A stretch of DNA of 64,000 nt from Isoetes taiwanensis (GCA_021234155.1 JAJEKV010000037.1:1227293-1291292), one strand, 5' to 3'; positions 31,980 to 44,900 are shown, counted from the first letter of the stretch. Notes: a model not told the origin generated them from the letters alone. A program made the numbers and translations.

Positions 31980-34530
31980 CAAAGGCAGTAAATAAGACTG
32001 AACGTGAATAACCTTAAGGTCAGGGCCCAAGCACAACATGAGACCATCTTTCTCATTTGCAAAAATAAAAACCAGATTCTGTTGGGGCTTAAGGCAAAGA
32101 ACAGACTCTTTAAACCACCTTTAGATGGATGGAAGGCCACAGCTCCCTTGCATTTGATGCCATGACCTATATTGCCCTATTGCTTTAGCTTTCATGACCT
32201 ATATTGCCCCCCTCAAGCTTCTTTCTAATTAACTCAAAAGCACTGAGATGAGCAGGTTTATGACTTTCTGAAGAAACCATCTCCAACTTAATCCTTGGGC
32301 TTCCAACTTGAGGGAAGAGCAGCACTGAAATCACAGAAGAATACTTTGTGCGAAGAATATTAATTACCTGTTCTGAAGAAACTTTTATTGCTTCCATGAG
32401 GTCCCGGAGGACAAGATGAAGTTACAGTAGTACATAAGACTAGATATTCATGCTGCCAAACATAGTTGATATAAACTCATACAATTCCTATAAACAACTG
32501 TACAATTAGATCAAAAAGGCAATGGCATTTACTCGGCCATGCATGAAGTTTCTTTGCTTCTTCCCGATGCAATGCTCTTTCTAGCAAATGTCTTAAGCTT
32601 TGGAGTTCCTGTGCTATAATTTTCTATGAAAGGAAGATACTATTTTGAACAAGACTATGCAACTTTTGTAGATGCCATCTACATGATTGGAGCTTGAGAA
32701 ATTGGCTACGACATAAAAATACTCTTTGTATGGATGCTATTTGTCCTGGTAACAAGCTGCTCATTCTATATCTACGAAGAGTTCATTGCAAATGATGCAG
32801 GTCGAAGACCAGAGTAAGCCAAGAATAGCAAATGGATAAACGAACCTGAATAATCTAGAAAGAATGTTGGCTAAGTAAATGATCATAATTATGGTAATTA
32901 CATTCGAAATCATGTAGTCCGTCTCAGTAGAACCGGAAGAAAGCTGATCTGCAATAGAACCAGAGAAAGCCAGATGCAATTTGCTCCATGTTTTTTACAT
33001 TAAAGGATAGCAAAACAAGGATAGAATTCTTCTCCCAATTTTTGCACATCTCATTCTGGTTGCTTGGCTCTGTGTGGAATGTGTGAAAATATAGATGAGG
33101 CGCATATTGCATAAAACACCATCATCGCAGATTATACATTTTAGGAAAATCAAGGGCATGTGGATTCTGATTGGCAATGACATCTTCACGGCTCTGCTTG
33201 TTGTAAGCTTTACCCCTATCATGACCAAGGAACCAAGGTTCTAAAATCGTCTCCACTTTATGACGGATAAGTTGTAAGAAATGAACATTAGAATAGGGCA
33301 GAGAAGCTTTATGTCTGCTCAGCACATTATGCCACCTCACAATTCAGCCATCTGAATAAAATAGTTGGCATGCCGCAAACAGGCTGTCCTTAGCAGGGTG
33401 TCAGCAAAATGTGTTAAAAGAGCAGAATGTCTTTACCACGACAATTTATGATGAGCAAATGTCACAACAGAGATGAAGGCAGCAAGAAAGGTCATTTAAA
33501 ATGGAAACAACTCTCAAAAGAAACAGGCGGTCGATAGAGATGTTGAAAAATATAAAGCAGTATCGAAAGATAGAAGTTGAAAGTGCAATACAAAATGAAA
33601 GCACTCTGTTAGAAGAAATAGGAAAATGTATTCAAGCTTAAAGGGCATTAGCTGAAGAACTAGAGAAAGTAAACGCGTTAGAGGAAGAACTAGAGAAAAT
33701 AAAGACGACAACAGAAGAAAAAAATGAAAAGAAGCAACCGGACATGCCTTGGTAGAAAAGGTAAGAAAGTGTGGAAAGATCATCCAAGCTGAGGGCTTGG
33801 TGAGTTCCAACACTATATCTAAGCCATGCACTTGGATCTGGATTGAGAAATTCAACAATATAAAGAGGGCAGAGGCTTGAGAGAACAAGCATCATTTTTC
33901 GCACAATCTTGCCTAAAATCTTAAGCTGTAATGCTTCTCTTTCTACGCATATTAAGATCATGAAATTTAGAGTCTATACTAACCAAGAAAGTGGGGGTTT
34001 AGTTTGAATACCTTGTCGAAATGGATTCAGGGATCTGAAACAATATTACAGACTCTAGTTGCTTTTTAAATCGAATAACCAAAGCTTCCCTGAACTCTCC
34101 CCATAACGAGCATCAAATCGAAGCTTAGTCCCAGTATGGCATGCGGTACACAAGAACCGTTGCTTAGAAACAAGATACTGACTACAAAGAATGCCGCAAA
34201 AATCCCTGTATAGAATCATTCGAATGTTAGGCCGAACCAAAATGGGGCCTTCTAGATGCCCACGAAGTGATGGGAATACAGAAGAAAAATCTTCGATGGA
34301 AACATGCAAGAAGAACACTTCGCAAATCCAAGAATTGACATCGATTGCTATCTGTTTCCTATTTTCCAACGATTTTCTAATTTTCCTCGCGGTAGATTTG
34401 CAATAATGAAGATTGTGGGAAAAAAGGCAAGAGTAAGAATAACAGCAAGCATGGCGATAGGCAGGGCAGCAAGCGGGTACATGCGAGGGTCCAGAAAGAA
34501 CGGGTTCAGGCCATCTCGATCGCCTTGCAC
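31980..34530 (-). CDS. Possible spliced host-type gene, unidentified
   Basis: Several minus-strand stretches look like exons. At 34530-about 34390 an ATG opens MQGDRDGLNPFFLDPRMYPL followed by a strong hydrophobic segment (about residues 20-45), suggesting a membrane anchor. At about 34300-34060: GHLEGPILVRPNIRMILY and CTACHTGTKLRFDARYG. At 33340-33125: HNVLSRHKASLPYSNVHFLQ and ETILEPWFLGHDRGKAYN. At 32948-32910: QLSSGSTETDYMISN after an AG. At 32690-32530: LLPGQIASIQRVFLC and AQELQSLRHLLERALHREEA. At 32340-32190: VLLFPQVGSPRIKLEM. At 32085-32015: NLVFIFANEKDGLMLCLGPD with AG and GT on its edges. I cannot name the family, and exon joins were not fixed. Confidence 0.35.
33501..33755 (+). pseudogene. 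Small coiled-coil ORF with an internal stop
   Basis: The ATG at 33501 opens METTLKRNRRSIEMLKNIKQ. After a TAA near 33642 the same frame continues with AEELEKVNALEEELEKIKT. Leucine and charged residues follow a heptad-like order, which suggests a coiled coil. It lies antisense to an intron-sized gap of the possible minus-strand gene. The origin is unknown. Confidence 0.3.
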
Positions 34531-34699
34531 CTCCTCTCTAGAATTTTCTTGGCATTTTCTAATTTCGACAGCCGTCGATTTTTAAAATTGAGGATTTAAC
34601 GGTGTAGATTAGTACCAGGTCAGATTTTGCTGAGGTGGAGGCTCCACGTGGATAGGCTAGAATTGCAGGAAAGGCTGTAGGCCCGGTAGGGCTGGTGTG

Positions 34700-34808
34700 C
34701 TAAAAATAAATAAAATAAAATAAAAATAAAATAAAAATAAAATAAAAATAAAATAAAAATAAAATAAAAATAAAATAAAAATAAAATAAAAATAAAATAA
34801 AAATAAAA
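34700..34808. repeat. AAAATA / AAAATAAAAAT microsatellite
   Basis: About 110 bases of alternating AAAATA and AAAAATA units form an 11-base higher-order period. The long minus-strand frame across it (Phe/Tyr/Ile-rich) is the translated repeat. Confidence 0.95.
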
Positions 34809-34961
34809 AATTGGCATGGCCAAAATGGCTCAGGCGTTATCTCCCTTAAAGCAAGCCATTCTGGCCATGTCTCAATTTTTTTGTTTTTCAGTAACGCCTT
34901 CGGGCCATGGCGTTATCTACATCTTATCGCTTGTTTGAGGCCATTGATTTCCACAATATTC

Positions 34962-36264
34962 TCACATATATTTCTTCTCATGCATTTTGCACTGCCTTCG
35001 AAGCTTGCATATCAGAATGCCATTTACTAGATTCATGTGAGCTCTCAGGGCACGCCTTTCTTCCACAGAGACATTGACTTGCTCCCACTCCATGGATTCG
35101 ATGCACTGTTCAAGCACATGAAAGAGTATACCCAATTGAATCCTCTTATCATACAGCTGCCACACTTTCTGCAATTGTGTTTATGCCCCAATGTTTTCAA
35201 GCAATTCAGCTGCTACATGAACATGCACGTCCTCCATAGCAGCAACTGCAGGTGTAGTAACCCATTTGCCATAAGGTTAGCAACAGAAGGCATTTGGCAA
35301 GTAGGAGGATGAGGAGGAGGTCCATATGCCACTCTGTTTGAAAGGGCATGTGGTTGGCCAGGAAACAGAGGTAATATAACAAGTTGCAACATGCAAAAGG
35401 AGTGGAGCAGATGGGCGAGACAAAGGACTTGACGTGATGCCATCACTGTTGCTGTCAATTATTTCTACTACTTGAGGTAAGGGAGCATGACCATTAGCAT
35501 GCCTGGCATACCTGCAAGATAAAAGAATCATATGTGCTATTGACTACATTGAAATACGAGATGATGTAATTGTCAGATCCACGGAATTTACACACAAATA
35601 CAAGAGTGAATTCAAATTCATGTCAAAGTAAGGCTACAATAGAAAACATGATAAACAAGACAACATGAAATAAAGACTAGCCATCGTGTAATCAACGAAA
35701 TTGAGGGGAATGTAGTCTGCTCCACTACACTACCCTTGCACATCCGGTCTGTACTCTTCATTGCGTGCATCAACAAAGTGCCATCTTCATCACCATCACT
35801 CCTTATGCCATTCCAATAGCGCTTCCTTCCCTTCCCGAGCCTCTCCACTGGCTGCATTCTATCAAACACACCAAATAAAACAAATCTAATATCAATGGGC
35901 ATCGCATGTTGAGGATTCAAAGTCATTTTTTATGCTCTTTTGACTTTATGCTCAGATGTAAGATCCATTGACTAGAGAGAACAAATTTTATTGCACGTAG
36001 CATATGGCAGACCTTGCACATGAGAATGGTAGTCACTTGCTTTCTATCGTGTTAATTCACATAGTGGGCAGCCCTATGCAACATGTTCTTGTTGTTCAAG
36101 ACAATCAGGTTCTTGAGATCCCTAGCACCGTACCTTAGATACAGATCTTTCTCTATTTCTATCTGCTTCTCAATGACATTAGAACTTGTAATAGACTTTG
36201 CCATAGTCCTTATAGCCCACAATCCCCTCGAAGCAATGAAGCTTCGTATACAATTTAAAAGCAC
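34962..36264 (-). CDS. Possible exons of a second unidentified minus-strand gene
   Basis: Protein-like minus-strand stretches are present. At 36264-36052: ITSSNVIEKQIEIEKDLYLR and LKNLIVLNNKNMLHRA. At about 35856-35733: MQPVERLGKGRKRYWNGI and SDGDEDGTLLMHAMKS, ending near a GT. At 35515-35370: YARHANGHAPLPQVVEIIDS. At 35174-34965: QKVWQLYDKRIQLGILFHVL and SVEERRALRAHMNL. They are separated by AT-rich intron-like DNA. I cannot assign a family or confirm that they belong to one gene. Confidence 0.3.
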
Positions 36265-36280
36265 TCTTACTGGCTTCTGA

Positions 36281-38572
36281 AATCTTTAACCAAATAAATT
36301 CTTGATTGCAGCGTCAACCGACCTCAAAATTTTAAAAGGTAGTCCTAAACACAACTGGCAATGCAAATGGTCCAAGTCGGAATCCTTTCCAATGCCACCG
36401 CCCCCGCAACAGTCTTAGACTTATACAAACCAATTAGGCATCATACATGTGCACTGGGATATCCATTTTCGCATAACCCAGATGACGATGACATCAAACA
36501 GCCTAGTTCCTTCCTCTATAATCTTTTCCTTTCTCCCTAGCATTTGCATTGCCCCTACCTTCCCAGCCACATCCATCAATTCATCTATAGTACCAGGAAC
36601 TTGGCATTTTTGTTGGCTAAACTTTGGAGCGAATATCTCGGCAGCCAGAGATCCTTTTCAGGTGATTATTACTTTCTAGAAAGGGTTTTGAATAAGGTTT
36701 CCAGATAGGCCGAAATTCATCCGTATATGGGAGATATTGCAAAAAGAGTGATGATGTCAGAATTACTGCACTGTATATCCGTTTTTTTTAGTTTAATTGC
36801 TGGAGCTAAGAACTGAAAAGAGGGACATTTTGGAAGGAAAAAAAGATGTAAGGTGCTAAGGAATCATTCTTGAAGCAGTTCTCAGGTGGATCGTTACATG
36901 GATTGCTCTTGATTTGCCTGAGTGCTATTCTTGAATTGTATTGGAAGGCTTTTGGATTAAGTTACTTGATATTGACGGTGATTGATCGAAGAATCAATGA
37001 TGCATAAGAAAATGAATCTTGGTGGATGTTATTAAATAGAATAGATGCATCTTGGATACATTGAATTGATAGATATAAATCAAATCTAAGGAGATCATAT
37101 GATATAGTCAGGTGGGATGCTACCTCTCCATGGGAAGAAGGGCTTTGAGAAGCTTATGGGGAAAATGGTTATAGCATGGAGCCATTGTGAGACTAATAAA
37201 TGCATAAGACGGGAATTGGGTTAATGAACGAGAAACGTAATGATATAGCTAGTAGATTCAATTGACATACTAATATGAGGTATCATATTCCTTATGGAGA
37301 AAATGGTTCTATTGGGCATTGTATATGATGATTGCCATGTAAAAGGATAACTAGTGCATTGGACATAATAACATTCTAGGGTGAACTTTCTTTATGAGAG
37401 GAAATGTTGAGACTTATATCTGCTCTTGTATGATATATCTAAACATCGTAAATTCTTGAATGACATCGTCATGTAATCTCATTTGCATCATGCTCTTGTT
37501 GAATATTAGATATCCAAATGCAGTAGCGCATGAATATGATTTGTTCTCTATGGTATCATTAGTATTGTTGGCATTTCTCAATCTTGTTCTTCATATAAAT
37601 GGATGGGAAACACATGTGGGCTATGAATCTGGCATCTTGTATTTTATGACGATAACATTGTTTCCTACTCTGATATGTGGGACGCGTGCTGAGTTCTTAG
37701 TTCATGAATGCCCATCCTCTTGGGTTGGGGTCCATTTTGCGGTGGCTTGGGCTCACGGTTGTTCTTGTTCTTGACATCGGGCGCTGTCACCCCAACGAGT
37801 GTGCTTCGTCGCGCTACATGGCTTGGAAGTGGTCCCCTAGCTCTGGTCGCAGGCTAGGAGGGTGTGTAGACATGAGGCTTACTTGCCCATATTTGCTGCA
37901 GGGCCTCATCAATTCGGGTGGCCTTCATGGAACTCGAGTTTGTGCTATATGCTTATCATTATCTCATGGTTTTCACATTATTTTATGATTGTCTCATTAT
38001 TATTTCATGGTCTAGTTATGACATCATGTAGAGTTGATTTTGATGCATTGGTAATGCTCTACGTATTGTATACTCATAATGCAATCTTTGTCTCTTGCTA
38101 GCATATTTTTGGTATAGAATACTTAGAGCATATAGATTTCGCACAATGGGATTCTCGCAGTAAGTTGTTTATATGAGAATGGACCTCATGATTGTATTGC
38201 TATCGGCATGACGATTGCGTATGATAACTTGATCATTTATTAGCACCCTTAAACTACCATTTAGTCTTTGTGACTAAATCCACGTGTTCATGGTGTAAGC
38301 AAATAGACACGAGGCTTGAAGTATCGTCGTATGGTTCAGAGTCTCAACTGAGTTAGAAGCCTGGGAGATCTTTGCGAGCTATTAGCAAGGCCTTGTTAAT
38401 GTTTTATAAACTTAACCTGTGGATTCATAGAGCATAAAACATTGCTATTGTATATAGCATGATATGATATGTTTAAGAGTTGAGCTCATACATGTTATTG
38501 GAAATGGTTGGGATTAAAGATTCAATTCTTTACCTTGAGTTTTGGCTTAAGAATGCTTTTGGATTGCATTAT
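36281..38572. other. No gene recognised
   Basis: AT-rich sequence with no exon, repeat or element end that I can support, up to the CACTA terminus at 38573. Short frames at 36449-36679, 37460-37774 and 37704-38101 lack family motifs. Confidence 0.5.
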
Positions 38573-38589
38573 CACTACAAGGGATAGTC

Positions 38590-39040
38590 GTCCTTCAACG
38601 ACGTCGAGACGTGGACGAACGACGGGTTGTCGTCGAACATCGACGACATCGTCGTTCAACGACGACATTAACGCGTCGTTCGACGTCGCTCAACGACGCC
38701 TCTATCGGGGCTGACGGTGTCGGATTGGCCCGCGTGGCATGGTATCGCTGCCAAGCCGGCAGGCTCGTGTCAAAACACGCCGCAGCTCCACGCCGTTGAA
38801 CGACGCCTCACGAGCGGACGCCGCCGCCCGCGTCTGCGTGGAAATGGGCCGCCAAAGCCGGCGACTGCGCGTGTCAAGACGCCGCCAAATGCCGTCGTTG
38901 AACGACGTCGACAAAGCCGGCGTGTCACCTCCGCACCGCTTGGCATGGTGCTTTGCTGCCAAAGGCGGCACGCCTGCGTGTCGTCGACACGTCGACCTCG
39001 ACGCCGTCGTTAACGGCGCCACCAGGAAATTAATTTTTTT
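38590..39040. repeat. CACTA left subterminal repeats, ACGACG-rich
   Basis: The motif TTCAACGACG and its inverse CGTCGTTGAA recur at least six times, mixed with GCCGGC and GTCGACA blocks. Subterminal repeats of this sort bind the CACTA-encoded TNPA-type protein in characterised elements. Overlapping long open frames on both strands (Arg/Ala-rich) reflect base composition, not genes. Confidence 0.7.
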
Positions 39041-39055
39041 TTTTTGCCAAATAAA

Positions 39056-39080
39056 ACCCTAACCCTAACCCTAACCCTAC
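39056..39080. repeat. Four telomere-like CCCTAA units
   Basis: ACCCTAACCCTAACCCTAAC extended to four units follows a T-rich tract. The unit is six bases (TTAGGG type) rather than the seven-base CCCTAAA found at most plant telomeres. A small interstitial repeat or a chance microsatellite within the element is possible. Confidence 0.8.
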
Positions 39081-40234
39081 ATCCACGTTATAAGTGGATC
39101 CATCAAGAGTTCTTTATTCTTATCTTTTGAGTGTTCTTCCCTATCTTGCTATAATGGTCCCAAGGCGCTTGAAGACCACCTTCAAGCGATATGTTCCTTC
39201 TAGCAAGTAATCCTTCTCCTCCAAGGGAAGACAACTCCAAAGAACCCCCGCTTCTCCGGCCGAGAACCCTCCCTTCACCATCGTGGCAAAGATGAGTGAA
39301 AAGGAGCTTCGATTGCACTAACATCCGGGCGCTCCATGCGGGAACGATCGGGTAGAATGGCTCACCGAGCCAAACAAAGAGAAAACGACATTAATGGTGC
39401 AGATAATGATGCAAATGGTTGCATCAAACTGTCACGTCCTCAGGATGGACATAAGTAATGTATAAGCTTTTTTTTATGAATGGAAACAATAAGTTTTTTT
39501 ATCTATTTGTGTTGTCGTTGTATAAGCTTATTTTATGAATGGGAACAATCAGTTTTTTTATTTATTTGTGTTATTTGTATTGTATGTTTCTGTTTCTGTT
39601 TCTGTTATGATCATTTGACGTCGTTAAACGACGTTATGATCATCTGACGTGGCATATGAGACGCCCCAAGCTGACGTCGATAAACGACGTTAAATATGGC
39701 GGGAACCCGACCGCCCGGGTTATTTACCATTCCTTTGTTATTTTGACTCGTTTGTTTCGGATTTTTTTGCGCCCGTGGGTCTTCATAAGGTAAGATCCCT
39801 GCTAATTTGTTAATCTTTGTGATTTTAGAGTTAAACACCTCCAAATGCTAATAGATTAGAAGATTGAATCTTGAAAGTATGTTAAAAACTTGAGGGATGC
39901 ATGATCAAGGTACTGGTCGGCTCCATCCCGAATGGAGAAGACTAGATGTATCGGGTTTATGCACCTTAGAACAGAAGTTTCAATCTTCATAGATTACAAA
40001 AGATTTGAAAGGTTATGTGAATAAGGTATGGGTGGAATCCATTTCAAATGGAGAGGACTAGATGTATCGGGTTCAAAGCACCCTTCAATCAAATGCTTTC
40101 TAAATATCATAAACGTTGTATGAATCAATCTTAAGAATAAACATTTGATAAAGTCTAAAAACATGGATATTTATATTTATTATATTATTACATGGTTTTT
40201 TATTAATATTTTTATTGTTTACTAGAAAAACAAC
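39081..40234. other. CACTA interior, no gene recognised
   Basis: Short direct repeats are present: TAAGCTTWTTTTTATGAATG near 39460 and again near 39525, GACGTCGTTAAACGACGTTA near 39618, and GGAGARGACTAGATGTATCG near 39932 and 40058. No exon is evident. Confidence 0.5.
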
Positions 40235-40740
40235 ATGGACTTAACGTCGAAGGAATTTGAACGTAAAGTGAGACGTAAAGCTTTGAGAAAGTTACATGGC
40301 GACTTATGCAAGAATGTTACCCCAACAATTGCCACAAATAGTCCAATTAGACCCAAAGGACCCGAGTCTTCCTAGAGGCTTTGGTGGTGTGCATGAAATC
40401 AATGCCGCCCGATGTATGTACCATAAACATGTTTCAATGATTAGTTAACTTTATATCTTGATGTTACTTTTTTTTTTTTTGTACTTGACAGAGCGGTTAT
40501 ATTGCAATTGTTCGATGTGCAAAGGACAAATAAAACGGATGAGAAAGACTGCCCCCGACCATGTTGACAAATATGGTGAATGCCCGACAAATCCAAAGGT
40601 TTCTCAAGCACATGTGGGGGGTATTCCAACGAGGTATAATACACGAATCTCATGAACTCGAATCAACTACTCTCATGTACTTGAATCGACGCCTTAACTT
40701 AGTTTGCTTGTATTTTGTTAGGAAGAAATTGAGAATGAAG
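40235..40740 (+). pseudogene. Small leader ORF and transposase-associated-domain-like exon
   Basis: ATG 40235 to TAG 40375 encodes 46 basic residues (MDLTSKEFERKVRRKALRKL). A spliced exon, 40492-40633, lies between TTGACAG and GTATAAT signals and encodes YCNCSMCKGQIKRMRKTAPD, then HVDKYGECP. The Cys-x-Cys-x2-Cys and His pattern is like the transposase-associated domain (CPCxxCxN...HLxxxG) that precedes TNP2 in CACTA proteins. How these exons join to the SET-domain reading frame downstream is unclear. Confidence 0.5.
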
Positions 40741-40894
40741 TGAGCTCGAAGCGGTATATATATTTTTGGGGTTATGTTGTCATTGGAAGTAGATGATGTT
40801 GATACTATGAATGCGTTCATAGAAAACCCTACAAAAGAAAGCCATCAACTTCCTCAAAGAGTATCCCATTACGTGATAGAACTCGCCGCGTGCA

Positions 40895-41562
40895 ATGGCC
40901 GTTGCCAAGATTGGAGGGAATGACAATGTTCATCAAAATTGGAATGTACTAGATCATGTAGAAGAAAATAATCTTCCACCTTCACTAGTCCATTTGGTCC
41001 AGCCCTTTACAGACAAAGATCGTAAGAAATTCAATGCATGGCCTAGAGGCAAGCCAATTATTTATGGGGAGCAATTTACATATTGGGGTAGGCAGTACAT
41101 GATTAAAAACAGTCGGGTCCCCGGTGCTGGCCTGGGATTATATATTATGACGAATACAAAAGTCAAAGATGGTACGACTGTTCCTTTAATGCCATATGTA
41201 GGTCCTGAATATAACTCGCGGACACTTGGCATAAATTGAGTAAGCATCGATGGCGATGCTCATCTATGGCCTAAATTCAAATGCACCTAACAATATCCAA
41301 GCCCAGTGACTACGCAAGCTTCACATATATTGATGGTCGTCCTCAGTTGCATGGAAACCTTGCTGCTTTTATTAATAGCTCTATCGAGAATCCTGAAGCT
41401 ACCAATTGTGAATTTGTCGAGGCAAACAAAGACCAAGAAGATTTTTTTAGGCGTAAAATTGACGGGAGATATATCATGGTTTATGCTATAAAAACTTTGT
41501 GTATTGGTGATGAATTGTTCATTGAATATGAATATGGTAGACCAATACCGGAGGTCCTTTGA
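40895..41562 (+). pseudogene. SET-domain gene captured in the CACTA element
   Basis: ATG 40895 opens MAVAKIGGNDNVHQNWN. SET-domain features follow: NSRVPGAGLGLY near 41110 (the GxG SAM-binding strand), VPLMPYVGPEY, then LAAFINSS and EATNCEF (the NHxxxxN-like region, here N-A-A-F-I-N-S-S) and finally CIGDELFIEYEYG (the GEELxxxYG motif). SET proteins transfer methyl groups from SAM to lysines, often on histones. The frame has a TGA at 41237-41239 and a shift before 41281, so this copy is broken. The domain is compact, without visible pre- or post-SET cysteines. Its position between the transposase-associated-domain exon and TNP2 suggests capture by the element. Confidence 0.72.
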
Positions 41563-41952
41563 TGATGTACTCAAATTACTCATATAATTTTCGTCGGAAT
41601 GCACCCTTCTTCTTCTTCTTCTTCTTCGAATTCTTCTTCTTCTTTTTCGAATTCTTCGAATTCTTCTTCTCTTGGAATGAGATTGCACATATTGAAGATA
41701 AATGTGTATTATATCTTCAATATATGCTTTGATTATGACATAAAATTTTATATTTCGTTCGTTATTAAATGCTTAAAATTTAACAAACACGGGCTCTCAA
41801 TGTATGTATCAATCACGTATATATTTCGTTTAATCTGACGTGCAGGGTAGGCAAGTGGATATGAGACCACATCCAAGCGTACTGAATTGGCGATATCAAC
41901 AATTCATTATGGATAGCGTAATTAGAATACATTGAGCAAATATGGTACAAAC

Positions 41953-44900
41953 ATGGGCACAACGCATAATGAAGAGTACAATGATGAAGATGAACAGGAA
42001 TATGATGATGAAGATGACGACAATGCCCCTGTGGACGACTTCATGGAAGTTGAGGAACCCATAGCCGACATGTTAGATGCATTTGGCCCAATCTTCGACA
42101 ATGACCTAGATGACGATATAAATACTCCTAACGATGGTCATGAAGATCACGTTTTATTGGAGGAGGCGATAAAGCATTATATCCAGTGCAAGCATATCTA
42201 GATTGGCAACATCTTTATTGATATTAAACCTTCAAGCCAAATTCAAATGGAGCAATGCCAGTGTTACGGCTTTGTTAGAGTAAGTACAATTGCAATCACT
42301 TGACTTATTGAATTTGTAGTTGAATGTATACGTAAAGGTCTGTTTTATACAGGTTATTGCAAGAGAAAATACTCCCACAAGGGAACACTATGCCCAAAAG
42401 TCGAATGAAATAAAAAATATATTGGCGACTTTGGTTTTAGGCTACCATAAGATTCACGCTTGTCCAAATGATTGCATGGTATATTATCCGAATGACATCT
42501 ACAAGAACACAGAAACATGCCCTAAATGTGGTGCCTCTAGGTACAACGCAGATGCCAAGGGAAAGACCGTCCCGATGAAGGTGGTTCGCTACTTTCCATT
42601 GATCCCTCGCATAAGGCTATTGTTTCGATGTGAATCTCTAGCTTCGCTCATGGGTTGGTGTGCCGCTAATGTGTCGAGTGACAATGTACTCAGCGTGGTT
42701 AGTGACTTGCAAGCAATGGAAGCATATTGATGAAACATGGCCTAATTTGGAAGAGAGCCACGAAATCTCAGATTAGGGTTGGCAACGGATGGTGTTAATC
42801 CTTATGGACGCCAATCTATTTTGCGTGGTCAACTTGGCTAGTAGTCTTGATCAACTATAATTTACCACCGGTTTACTCATGAAGACTAGCCATTTAATGG
42901 TAGCACTATTAGTTCCGAGGACCGAAGAAGCGGAAAAGTCTAGATCCGTGATCTCAAAATAGTTATTGATGAGCTTTTGACATTGTGGAGTGAAGGTATT
43001 GAAGTTTACGATGTCTCAAGAGAACTTCGTGTTGAACGAAGATTTACCTTGAGAGCAATCTTAATGTGGACAACGGCGATTGGCCTGGTTTTGTATGAAC
43101 TCTCACGGACTCCAAGTGTCCGGATATGCGGCATGTCACTTGTGTGGGTTTGAACAGTTGAACTCTCGCCACCAACGGCATTGCACAAAAATGTCTATGC
43201 AAACTTCAAGAGATATCCGCCAATGGAAAATCGACTTGATACGTAGGTCCAAGAGAAAAACATTGCAATCAAGAGCCTCCCAAAAGGTTGACAATGAGAG
43301 ATTGGGGTAACATATGGGATGCCAAGGAAGGAAATAAGGTTAAGGGAATGAAGTGGAAAGCATCCTTCTTCCTTCTACCCTATTGGACAGAATTGAAGAT
43401 CCATCATCTTCTTGATCCCATGCACATCTTTAAAAACGTTTCGTCTATTTGGAGGTATGTCACCGGGACGTAAGGACACAGATCAAAGACGAGAAGATCT
43501 ACAAGAAGTTGGATCAAAATCTAAAGCATGGTTAAATGTCGAAGAAGGAATAAGGCCACAAGTGGATTGGATCGTGCCTAGAAAATGTATGAAACCCGCT
43601 CGAGAAGCGATCAAGGCAATAAAGACTCCGACAGATATATGCATTCGCTATGTAATTGTTTCTCTAACGAAGGGGAGTTAACTGGGTTGAAATCTCATGA
43701 TTGGCATAAGATGTTGCAGCTTTGTTATGCCTATTGTTTTGAGGGGTCGCCTCTACGACGGTCCACTACGTGCAATATGTCTCCTATCGAGTTTTCCGTG
43801 TTCAGACGGATTTAGAAAACACTTTCGATGCTGAACTCTCACTTAACTTTTTTTCTTTCTTAAATGATATTTAGATGGATTACAAGGAAGGAGATACCGA
43901 CAAAATGAAATTAAGGGACATGCGAACTAAGGTCGTTGAGGCATGTTGTATGCTAGAGAAAGAATTCCCAACAAGTTTTCTCGACATACAAACTCACTTA
44001 CTAGTGCATTTAGTGGACGGAAGTAGAGCTTGCGGCACAACAAATCCTAGATGGATGTTTTTATAGAACGGCTTTACAAGGTCCTCAAGGACTTCAGACG
44101 TCGAAGGCAAGGCCGAGGGTTGCATGGCCGAGGGTTGGTTAGCACGAGAGTCATTATTCTATGTCACCGAAGTTCTTGGCCGATCTACACCCCAATGCTC
44201 CACGATTATGGACCCGATGAAGACACTCCAACTATAATTGGAGAAGTTCCCGAAGGAAGACCACAGAAGAAATTGTTCACACTAGAAGAACAGGCAAAAG
44301 TCAATAAGTTTCTCATCTACAACTCCACTCCCATGGAGAAATGGATAAAAAAATACGAGGAAGAAAAAATAAAGAGAGATGAGGAGAGAAGACGCTATCG
44401 ACAAAAGAATCGCAAACAACCACTTCCAGATCATCTAGGGGTCCTGCCAAGTGAGATAAACAATAAATGGCTGCTCGAACAACTAGAGATGGCAAGGCAA
44501 CGTGGCGAACATGTTTCTAGCAAAGAATTTGCATATGCTAAAGGCGTGTCACTATTTGTAAGTGCAACTTAATAGCATATAATTCACGAGTTTCGTTCGT
44601 TATTTTGAACATTTGTTCCTTTACTTTGTAGTATAATTCATATGCATCAATATGGTCTTCTGGTGCTCACTTTCGACGACAAAGTGTGGATCATGGCAAA
44701 CGCACTTATGATTGTGGTATATCAGCAAAGTTTAGTACGCAGTTTGCGGACCGTAGTAGTCTGGAGACCCAAACCCAATCGAGGCAATGTTGGAATGGAT
44801 TGGTACTATAAAGACTATCATGGAGGTTGATGTCGGTAGTGCATTCAAAACAATGTTGTTTGATGCCGAATGGTTTGATCTTGTGTGTACTGGTGCTCAT

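Noticed and set aside
34620-34823. Phe/Tyr/Ile-rich open frame
   Set aside because: Translation of the AAAATA microsatellite.
38508-39062. Overlapping Arg/Ala-rich open frames on both strands near the CACTA left end
   Set aside because: They coincide with ACGACG subterminal repeats and have no protein-like features.
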